This document shows, one piece after another, positions 31,137 through 41,182 of a stretch of 64,000 nucleotides of DNA. How positions within the stretch are numbered: the first letter of the stretch is position 1; every line of letters starts with the position of its first letter. This DNA comes from Diogma glabrata. Lineage: Eukaryota > Arthropoda > Insecta > Diptera > Cylindrotomidae. Below the pieces are notes generated by a model. That model searched no databases. It saw only the letters and a list, made by a program, of their open reading frames with translations, and was not told the origin of the DNA. The DNA lies in the NCBI GenBank assembly GCA_963693315.1, contig OY856188.1, positions 191,696,097 to 191,760,096 of the forward strand, read 5' to 3'. The position numbers and the translations under genes are program-made.

Positions 31137-31220
31137 TGTCGAAACTGGGGTCAACTGGTCATGGAACCAGATGATTGGAAGCTGATTGCACAGACGGCAA
31201 AATCCCTCCATGGGATGTAA
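31137..31220 (+). pseudogene. Displaced last codons of non-LTR element 2
   Basis: In the frame LLDVG at 29203-29217, the natural continuation CRNWGQLVMEPDDW starts here after the second copy of TTGATGTAGGA (31126-31136) and ends with a stop at 31218-31220. The RNW...DDW..I pattern is the usual end of such proteins. This shows that 29218-31125 is a later insertion. Confidence 0.8.
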
Positions 31221-31825
31221 ACGTCAGAGAGAAAGAGGCATTCTCTGTCAACACTGCCACCCCCTCTGTCCAAAAATTGGAGCAACCTATAAAATTCCAG
31301 TTAGGCTCATTTTTTAGATATTACCTTCTAGTTTGATTTTATTCATGGGCTTTGTGAAAAATTCAACATGTGGACCAGTATGGCGGCTGCAATTCAACCA
31401 CCTCAACATGAAAGATTAGTTTTTTCGATGTCATACTTGTAAAAGCCATCGGATCATATAATAAAAATCATTTTCTGATGTATTTTTGCGTGCTGAATAC
31501 GAAAACAACCTTACTTTTTGAGTCAATTAGATAAAAAAACAACAAATTTCATGATAACTTGGGGGATCGTTGAACTCAAAACACAGTTTTTAATAGTTTT
31601 TCGAGGCTTACGAGCGAAATATCAATTTTATAGTTCAAGCTATGGTCAAAATCGTACTCAATAAACCAAACTACATCGAGAATAAAAAAAAAAAAAAACT
31701 ACAAACTACATTCAGAATTTTTAAACTAAAATCATTAAAATTATTCTGGGTTTCACATCTATCAGCATTCCAAGCAACTATTATATACATTTTTATATTT
31801 AAAATAACCAAAACATATATGAAAA
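31221..31825. other. 3' UTR of non-LTR element 2 and unassigned flank
   Basis: 31221 to about 31330 is probably the element's 3' UTR (relatively GC-rich, GCCACCCCCTCTGTCC). The remainder is AT-rich with an A run at 31684-31698 and no recognised feature. Confidence 0.4.
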
Positions 31826-32175
31826 ATTTACGTCTATCAACACCTTAGAAAGCATGTTGTTGTGAGACCTTGTTCTTAAAAGGGTTTTATGTGTTGTTGT
31901 GACATTGTAAGTTCTACTACCAAACACATTTTTAAAAAAATGGCGTGTCATCATCAAAGAATATTCCATAGCTAAGACTAAGCGATGCTATCGTTAATTG
32001 AAAAAACTTCATCCACCAGCACCCCTAAGATATCACTTTGGCTAGTGATATCGCACTGATATTGCCAGTGGTATACGATATCTTAAGTTAACTCATATGC
32101 CAATAGCAGGGGCTAAAGAACGCGGGTTGTCACACCCATAGATCAACAATTTTAAATTTTACAAATCTTCCTGCG
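31826..32175 (+). repeat. R4 repeat, two-module copy
   Basis: Module 1 starts TTACGTCTATCAACACCTTA and runs to the CAAACACATTTTTAAA box; module 2 starts GGCGTGTCATCATCAAAG and ends at TTACAAATCTTCCTGC. Strong similarity to 34055-34405, and module 2 matches the inverted part of the insertion in copia (1860-2075). No coding potential. Confidence 0.75.
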
Positions 32176-32335
32176 GAAAGCTAAGTATTAAATTCATTGG
32201 TATTAATGCATTGCTACCGCTTGTAAATCACTATCGGCTAAGTAACACCATTCATCATGATTGCCATCCATGTTTAATCATACATAAGCTATGCTTCTTT
32301 GTATAGTATTTGTGCGAATTCCGTCTCGTAATTAG

Positions 32336-32418
32336 GTAGATTTCATATAAAAATCTAACTATTGCAATGTGCCTCATCTCGGAATTTCGGAAAAATGTTG
32401 GTGCCAAACGATATATAT
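32336..32418 (+). mobile_element. R1 5' end fragment
   Basis: AGGTAGATTTCATATAAAAA hairpin, CTCATCTCGGAATTTCGG and GTGCCAAACG as in R1, followed by a TA tract. The R1 body is absent; the Helitron end at 32432 lies directly after the TA tract. Confidence 0.8.
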
Positions 32419-32431
32419 ATATATATATATA

Positions 32432-32720
32432 CTAGCGGGACCCGGCGTGCTTTGCTACGCCTATAAATAAAGTTTGTGTGTATAGATTTGGTTGACGTAG
32501 TAGCAATAATTTCAAAGAGTTGTAATGAGAAATGATCTATTTTTTTTTAAATATGAATGTTAAAGGATCAGCACTCTAGTTGATCAGTAAAATATAACAA
32601 AAATAGTATTATATATACAATAAAGGATATATAAAAAATGCGCGATCTATTTGATTTGAGTTTTTGAGTTTTCAGGTGTGTCTCTATATAGAACATTAGA
32701 ACATACGGAACAAAAATGGA
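32432..32720 (-). mobile_element. Helitron 3' end, inverted copy
   Basis: On the minus strand the sequence ends with a hairpin (GCGTAGCAAAGCACGC), GGGTCCCG and CTAG, followed by T (complement of 32431). The preceding ~100 bp (CATTTCTCATTACAACTCTT, AAACTTTATTTATAG) match the ends at 24602 and 51904. The left side continues into sequence shared with 24340-24430. Inner limit is approximate. Confidence 0.8.
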
Positions 32721-32937
32721 TTCGCAAATTTTCACAGTGCTCATACGGTTTGATATACGCTTTCTTTACCTGTGGTAGGTTACTAAAAATGTTGCAAAAA
32801 ATTTTGATCGTTATGTCATTTTATGGTCAGCAAGGGCAGTAAGAATAGCGACAATATATTCGATGAAGGTATAGAAGAAGTGATGCAAAAAAGGAATAGA
32901 AGAAGTGATGCCAAAAAAATCAAAATTATTTGGATGT
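32721..32937. other. Unassigned, with a 26-bp duplication
   Basis: AGAAGAAGTGATGC(C)AAAAAA occurs twice in tandem (about 32872-32920). Nothing else recognised. Confidence 0.4.
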
Positions 32938-33825
32938 TTTTGTATAAGAATTCATAGGATGAGAAATATTTCTATTTAGTCAACATCCTAAGTCATTTTA
33001 AAGTCATTATTGATTGTTGCAAATCAATGCGAAGCTAATATCTTACACTCTCAATATATTGGCATATATGTTCCATATATAGACAATATTAATGGAATAT
33101 TAATTTTTGGGCGATTTTGTTAGCAATTATTGCTCAAGGTAATTATTGAAAGTATTATTCCCGATAATAAGTAATTATTGTCGGGATTGAACTCACACTC
33201 ATCAGAGACATCATAGTTCAAAGCCATCTTACAGACTCAGCCACAGTGGATGAAACAACAATGAAACATATTTTAATTTTCATTTTCAGATAGTTTCTAA
33301 ATTGAAACTTCATTATCTCATATTTATTTAAATTGAATTCTTCATCTGTGATTATACAATTGTAAATTGTATTTGTTCCCGACACGAAACACACAAAAAC
33401 TGTTTTAAAGAAGTTTTTTTGAACGAAAATAAAAAACGCTTTAAAATTGCAAAATTCATGTGAATTAAAATAATTACTTTAAGCTTAATCACTCTAAAAA
33501 TCTCTCAAAACTTTATTTATTTTACACAAAAGGTGAAGTGGAGTTTTTTTCTGAGAAACTTCAAACCATACCTTTGAATTGAAAAAATTCCAATTACTTC
33601 TTTACTTACTTGAGTTTAATTGATCTCAAAAAATTCAAAATTAATTTAAATTCCCTTAATGTAGTCTAATGTTAATTCATGTAGGACTACAAATTGACCA
33701 AGTGTCAGCCATTGATTTCACATTGATTGAAAACAATCAATAATGACTATACAATCGTGACTTAGGATGTTAATTAGAATAGAAATGTTCACCATTCTAT
33801 GAATTCACACAAAAGTATTGTCTAG
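32938..33825. repeat. Inverted-repeat element enclosing a tRNA-like SINE head
   Basis: About 90 bp at 32938-33025 (GAATTCATAGGATGAG, CAACATCCTAAGTCA, TCATTATTGATTGTTGCAAA) recur as reverse complement at 33735-33820. The arms are diverged. The 700 bp between include the tRNA-like segment at 33179-33253. Could be an old MITE or a rearranged duplication. Confidence 0.55.
33179..33253 (-). ncRNA. tRNA-like SINE head (RNA polymerase III boxes)
   Basis: On the minus strand, TGGCTGAGTCTG fits the pol III A box and GAGTTCAATCCCGAC resembles a B box (GGTTCGANTCC with two differences), at tRNA-like spacing of about 40 bases. Downstream on the minus strand lies an AT-rich body to about 33030. No full cloverleaf can be folded with confidence, so it is not a working tRNA gene; a tRNA-derived SINE is the likely identity. 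Confidence 0.5.
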
Positions 33826-34054
33826 AAATTTAATGCAACAAATTCGATATAAAAATAAAATACTTTTTTTATCAAATTTGTAGGAACAAAGCTAAATTGG
33901 GCTACCAATTATGCTTATAGTGCTAGAAGCATATACCAAGATCATGTAAAACATGGTTTTGCTGAAGGATTAAACCCGGCATATTTAATAGTTATATGAA
34001 AGCTCCTTTCTTCAAGCAAACGAAAAAGTTCATTTTTTAAAAAAATAAAAAATT
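33826..34054. other. Unassigned AT-rich stretch
   Basis: Nothing recognised between the inverted-repeat element and the next R4 copy. Confidence 0.3.
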
Positions 34055-34405
34055 TGCGTCCATCAACACCTTAGAAAGCATGTTGTTGTGGACCCTATTC
34101 TTCAAAGGCTGTCATGAGCTGTTGTTGCTCACATTGTAATGCGTACTATCCAACACATTTTATTATAAAAGAAATAGCGTGTCATCGTCAAAGAATATTC
34201 TATAACTAAGACTAAGGGTGCTATCGTTGATTGAAAAAAGTTCATCCGCCAACTTCCCTAAGATATCACTTTGGCTAGTCATATCTCCCTGCCAATTTTG
34301 GTTTACGATAACTCAAGCTAACTCATTTGCAAATAGCAGGAATCTAAGTACGCGGGGTTGTCACACCCATAGATCAAAAATTTTAAATTTTACAAATCTT
34401 CCTGT
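34055..34405 (+). repeat. R4 repeat, second two-module copy
   Basis: Same order of modules as 31826-32175: TTGCGTCCATCAACACCTTA ... CCAACACATTTTATTATAAA, then GCGTGTCATCGTCAAAGAAT ... ACAAATCTTCCTG. A 67-codon frame (34218-34421) within it is not conserved. Confidence 0.75.
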
Positions 34406-36112
<1,707 letters not shown>

Positions 36113-36161
36113 TGGCGTTTCCTAAATATTTCTTTAAGGTGTTCGTTTTTGTTGAATGTAG

Positions 36162-36755
36162 TTATGTAGTTATAATATGTATGTATTTATAGTATGTATA
36201 TTGTATATAGTTATAATGTTTCGTGCCTTCGTCATGGCCTCTAAATGCGAGTTTACACAATGAACAAACAATATTTATTAACATCTTTAACAAATTTCTG
36301 TTGCGTCTGATCAGTTCATTGTAATTTTGTCTTGATATATAACTTTGCTCATCTAAAATTAAATCTAATCTTATAGTCCACAATGTTTTAAATGCCTACA
36401 TATTCGTAATCTAAGTTCTACTTTTTCCATGCTTTTGTATCCCAATGCTTAAATGAAATTCGAAAACCCGTCAAAATTCCAAACAGACTTTTCTGACTGT
36501 TTTGTAAAACAATACATAAGGCCAGTAAAACAGTTTATTCAAAAGTAAGCTGCCTGTCAACCATTCAGGTGACTTATAACTGGAAATTATTAAACGCCGA
36601 GTGAATGTTTGTCGCTTTGAAGTGCATTTGGTTTCCATATTTGGTAATTCCGGTACAGGCTTTCCATTTCGTAATATACATTTCTTTTCATCTATAGTTC
36701 GCCCAGCAAAAGATATTGCCTTCAAATCGTTAATTATGCAAAACGTCTCTTCCAT
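36162..36755 (-). pseudogene. hAT-2 transposase, N-terminal fragment
   Basis: The frame 36471-36755 shows EWLTGSLLLNKLFYWPYVLF, the TTF-type zinc-finger region of DUF4371 hAT transposases (in intact members WP is followed by C, here Y, so a zinc ligand is lost). After a frame break, 36162-36383 continues with YNELIRRNRNLLKMLINIVC and LAFRGHDEGTKHY, the DUF4371 signature. Catalytic and dimerisation domains are absent, as the left terminal repeat lies only 50 bp further. Confidence 0.8.
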
Positions 36756-36930
36756 GTCTTTGTATTAAAATAATTTTTAAATCCTCTTACAAATTTAAGA
36801 AAATTACCACCATGCAATTTAAATTATTGATATTTGGCTAAACAACACAATTTATTACTGTTCTGAGGTAGTAGTTTCGCATTGTTGAAAAATTATATTA
36901 TGTTGATCGTTTTCAAAATAAAATAAAAAG

Positions 36931-37285
36931 TCTTAAAAAAAAAAATTGAACCGAGAAAAAAAAAACACAAGAAAGTGAAAAATAACTCAATTGTGGCTTA
37001 GAGACAAAAATTTAGTTATATCTATAATCTAACAACAGCGAAAAAATTAAGCCTTTAAACAAAATTATTATATTATAGAAGTTATTTGTTATTATAATTA
37101 TTACAATTATTATAGTTGTTATTATATTATAAAAGTTATTGTAAAAATTATTATAACAAATAACTTCTATAATATAATAATTTTGTTTAAAGGCTTAATT
37201 TTTGTGGCTGTAGTTAGATATAACAAAATTTTTATCTCTAAGCCACAATTGAGTTATTTTTCACTTTTTGTGTTTTTTTTTCTGA
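36931..37285. repeat. Palindrome, about 355 bp
   Basis: GTGAAAAATAACTCAATTGT and CAAAATTATTATATTATAGA on the left recur as reverse complements on the right, around a centre of ATTATAA repeats near 37110. Likely a fold-back MITE. Confidence 0.75.
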
Positions 37286-37299
37286 AATCGGTTCTATTT

Positions 37300-37885
37300 T
37301 TTTTTTTAAAAGATTTTTTATTTTTTAATTTTTAGTGTATAAAAGCAAATGTCTGTTAGCAAGCATGTCAGAAAGCGTTTTTGATGCAATAACTTAAAAT
37401 CCCGGAAGGTATTCATCGATGAAAATCTAGTAATCATGGTTTTCCGATTTTTATAAAAAAACGGAATATTTTCTATCAAGAAAAATTATTTAGGACTACC
37501 TTGGCATCTATAGCAATATAACGCGGGTCAAACCAACCAAATAAAATAAGCTTTTTCGAAGGAATCGGCAAAAATACATAAAAAATATAGTTTTTTCCAC
37601 GTCATGAAAAAAAATATGGGACAACCTCTGAATGTACCTTAATAGAACACAATGAGCCGTTTTCGAGAAATCGGGGAATATACATAAAAATATACAGTTT
37701 TTCTCGATTTTCTGAAAAACTATATTTTTCACGATATAGAAAAAAATATGGGACCATCTCGAAACTTACCTCAATAGAATAAAATTTAAATCATTCAAAT
37801 CGAACCAACCGTTTTTGAGAAATCAAAAAAACTCAAAATTAAACATAAACCTCCTTCTCTTTTGAAGTCGGTTAAAAAAAATTTT
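37300..37885. repeat. Unassigned repeat-like block ending AAGTCGGTTAAAAAAA
   Basis: Two imperfect tandem units of about 130 bp each begin with ATATGGGAC and contain CGTTTT(C/T)GAGAAATC (37612-37690 and 37746-37830). The terminal CTTTTGAAGTCGGTTAAA looks like an element end. No coding sequence. Confidence 0.45.
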
Positions 37886-39836
37886 AAATGTGTCCTTTAG
37901 GTTCAAAAACTATCAATTCCACTTTTTAAAATTTTTGAGTTATGTATTAATTGATTTCGTTTCTTTCCATTAAACTGAACATATCAGTAAAATAAAAATT
38001 TAAAAATATTTATCTATTTCTGAGAAAATTGGGTGACAAATTCCAGTTACGTTTCAAAAGCAATCTATTACGTCATAGCTTTTGAAACAAAACAAAGCTA
38101 TTCCATTTCAATTGTTTTGCAATCAAAAACAATCTATTCCAATAAGAATCATGTCTCTAAAAAACATAACATGCCTATTCCAAAACATGCGTTTGGCACC
38201 GAAATCCTTTATTTCAAAATATTCGTATTCAAATATCAGTCGATCGTGATATTTGTTTTAAAGTGGTAGATATTTTATTGCAGCTTGCATCAGTTTTTAT
38301 ATCCATTATCCAGTAAGTAAATGCTAATCAGTTTGTCAGCGAACAGCCGCGGTGTGTGATTGAATCCGATTGAATTCAATCTGGCAAAGTTCAAGCGGTG
38401 GGATATCCGCAAGAAATAGGTAGATTTCGTTGTCAGACAGATTTTTGTAGAATCGGATTAATCAGATTAGTTTACGTAAACACACTAATTACAAACAGAA
38501 TTAACAAACAAACTTTACAAATAAAATTAGTTATGAGCAAACGTACAACTATGCAACTTAGGAACGTTTTCTTCTTTCAGCTTCTTTCAGAACGTCAGCT
38601 TCTTAAAATCAACAAAGACATATCATATTATTCATTGTTTCAGGAAAAAACCAATTTTTGTGTTCATTCATTTGCAATAATTAAAAATTTTTCATTTTTA
38701 CCGTCATTCGAAATTTTTCGACCATTTCCAAGTTATTACGTGAAGAAAAACTGATGAAAACTTTTGGTGGTGTTGGTTTTTGTTGGAACCGATTACTTTG
38801 GAGCCCTTCACTGCAGATGTTTAGCATTTTCAAAAAAGAATAGAAGTATACTCAAATATTTAATATCCAGCAATTTTGTCCCAAACAGGCGTTATAATGC
38901 TTTGATTTATACAGCTTTAAAGCTTAAGCCCCTTAACTGGTAACCGGATTTGGCCAGTTGTAAGGCCAGTAAGAGATTATTTGCCCCAACATTTCCAGAA
39001 AATGTTTTTGGTGTAGGTTAAAAAATACGACAGTGAAAGTACCGCAAAATTTCGTTGTACCTGTACATTGTTGATTGCAGATAGCTAAAAAGCTTTTTAT
39101 TTCAGTTATCTGGTTTTTTGAAAAATGATAGAAATTTACGTCCTAAACAGCCGTTATAACACTTTGATTTGAACAGTGTTAAGGCTCTAGTCTCTTCACC
39201 GATACCCGTTTATAGCCAGTTGTCGAAGTTATCCAAGAGATTGCTAGCCACAACATTTCCAGAAAATATTTTTGGGTCAAACAAGGTCCAAAAATGCCAC
39301 CATGAGAGTGCCGCTAAATGCCTTCCGTTTATCATATATAGTCATATATAGTTTTTCATTATTATTTATTTTAAAAAAGATATAACATCTATAATATAGA
39401 TATATCAAAAATCAATATTTTGTTTTATTGCATTATCTAAAATCAACCAACGTTGTAAAATATTCTTGGTTTCGAAATTAGAAAAGTCGGCGGTTTGGCA
39501 GAAAACCAAATTATCAATCAATACGATAGTATTTCAAAATGTAAGTTTGAAAAAATACATTTTCCAATAGTAATAAGTTTCAAAACGAACTTATTCCATT
39601 GTGTAAGTTTCAAAACGTCTCTATTCCAAAATGTTTTCTAAAATACCAGCTTAACTTGACTACCTACTTTATTTTACACTTCAAACAAATTAATGGAAAA
39701 TCCCTAAAGAAACCAATTAAACAATAAAATCACCGAGTTTGTAAATTATTTCAAAATAAAAAGTTTTTTTCATTTATCTTGAAAACTCGTAAAGTGGAAT
39801 AGATCTTTTTGAACCTAAAGTACACAAATATCCATT
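37886..39836. repeat. Diverged inverted repeat enclosing the R1 relative
   Basis: CTTTAGGTTCAAAAACTATC near 37907 is mirrored by TTTTTGAACCTAAAGTACAC near 39810, and both sides inward carry irregular repeats of CTATTCCA alternating with TTTTGAAAC (38040-38190 and 39560-39650). This suggests a palindromic element into which the R1 relative (38389-39330) was inserted. Confidence 0.5.
38389..39330 (-). mobile_element. R1-related element, old inverted copy
   Basis: Its 3' end on the minus strand reads GAAATCTACCTATTTCTTGC, then a hairpin and CCGCTTGAAC next to a TTT flank, paralleling R1. Further in, CTAATCTGATTAATCC and ATTAGTTTGTTT motifs match. The body has two units about 255 bp apart (GCGTTATAATGCTTTGATTT and GCCGTTATAACACTTTGATT, each with CAACATTTCCAGAAAAT), including CATGAGAGTGCCG, equivalent to CGGCACTCTCACGG of R1. 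A separate subfamily or an old copy. Confidence 0.7.
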
Positions 39837-40538
39837 TATTTTTCTTCTGCCTTTATGAAACTGAAACAACTGAATAACCAACAACAACTGCATTCAATTT
39901 TTCAGTTGTATCAATTGCTTCAGTCAAATCGAACACAGTTAAAATCAATGTAAAACGTATTACGTATCATGTTCTGATTTTTAAACGAACATAAAACTAT
40001 TATTTTAAAACAAATACATCTTTAGTATTTACTTCATTCCATTTGTTTTCTTGCTATTGTGTAGTGTAAGTGAATATTTAATGCGTATGTAGTGTTAAAT
40101 ATAAAATATAAAAACATGTATACATTGAATATTATTGGGTTCTGTAAAAATTACGAACATTTTGAATGCATTTATTCTATATAAAAAAGTTATTCTCCTT
40201 TTTGCTTCATTTAAGCTGCGTATATGAATTATATATGCCAGACAAGGAATTGGGTTCGGTTGCTTTTCTGTTCATAAATCTAATGAACAATGAATTTGAG
40301 GGGAAATTCTTCTTTGTTGTGTTATTATGCAGTGTAGATTAAATATGTTATGGCTTACACAAACAATTGTATTTTTTTTCTATTTGCTTATTAAAATATG
40401 TACATTTGTTTCATTTATTGCAAGAAAAGTATTTCTTTCTTTTTTAATATTAAAAGCTGAATTTATTTTAGTTAGCCATTTTGAAAATTTTATGGATATT
40501 TCTCAAGTCGTTCGGCGAACGACTAGAACACCCAGAGA
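39837..40538. other. Unassigned interior of hAT-2
   Basis: AT-rich; no transposase homology. An 80-codon frame reaching into the right terminus (40327-40569) is not recognised. Confidence 0.35.
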
Positions 40539-40829
40539 AAACGCCACTGATATATATATATATATATAAATGTTGATAATAAAGTTTATTGTCGAAGAAG
40601 CCAAATAAAATTCATTCTTTAATTTACTGTAATTTTGGAAACTGGCTATATTTCATGCTGTATCCTTAAATTACATGATTTGGTTATAGTTTGTATTCTT
40701 AAATTACATTAATTTTGTTATAATTTGTATCATTAATTAGTTAAATTTAGTTATTTGTTTAGTTTGATGTTAGCTAGATCATCGACGTTTTGACAACGTT
40801 AGTTGTCCTTATCAAGATGAGATGAAAAA

Positions 40830-41095
40830 ATGTTTGTTAATTGTATCATGGATCTGCTGGTGGTTGTTATACCTCTTAAGACAACCGACAATATGCAACA
40901 ACCTTCCTTAAAAAGCTTTCCTTAAAAATGGCGTTGTGGCTTTCCAAAAAGAGTTGAAAGTTCCAATTTCAACTCTTTTTGGAAAGCCATAACGCCATTT
41001 TTAAGGAAAGATTTTTGAGGAAGGTTGTTGCATATTGTCGGTTGTTTTAAGAGGAATAACAACCACCAGCAGATCCATGATACAATTAATATATA
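40830..41095. repeat. Near-perfect palindrome, about 265 bp
   Basis: Arms of about 125 bp: TTGTATCATGGATCTGCTGG ... GGCGTTGTGGCTTTCCAAAA on the left, mirrored on the right, centred near 40964. Few mismatches (GTTGTGG against CCATAAC). Upstream, TCGACGTTTTGACAACGTTA is a further short palindrome. Fold-back MITE is the likely identity. Confidence 0.8.
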
Positions 41096-41107
41096 CAATT
41101 AATTAAT

Positions 41108-41109
<2 letters not shown>

Positions 41110-41178
<69 letters not shown>

Positions 41179-41182
41179 TATA
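41110..41182. repeat. TA microsatellite
   Basis: About 73 bp of TA with one C. The non-LTR frame begins directly after it. Confidence 0.95.

Larger units (their letters stand above)
25845..31330 (+). mobile_element. Non-LTR retrotransposon 2 (APE-RT type), degenerate, interrupted near its 3' end
   Basis: Leader from about 25845 (shared with 16052-16446), endonuclease pieces from 26388, RT 27381-28689, C-terminal domain to 29217. The frame then jumps over a 1908-bp insertion (29218-31125) and ends at 31218-31220. Several frameshifts and one in-frame stop make it inactive. Domain order and C-terminal signature resemble RTE-like elements; exact clade not established. Confidence 0.85.

Noticed and set aside
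33179..33253. Functional tRNA gene
   Set aside because: B box has two mismatches and no acceptor stem pairs convincingly; a SINE head fits better.
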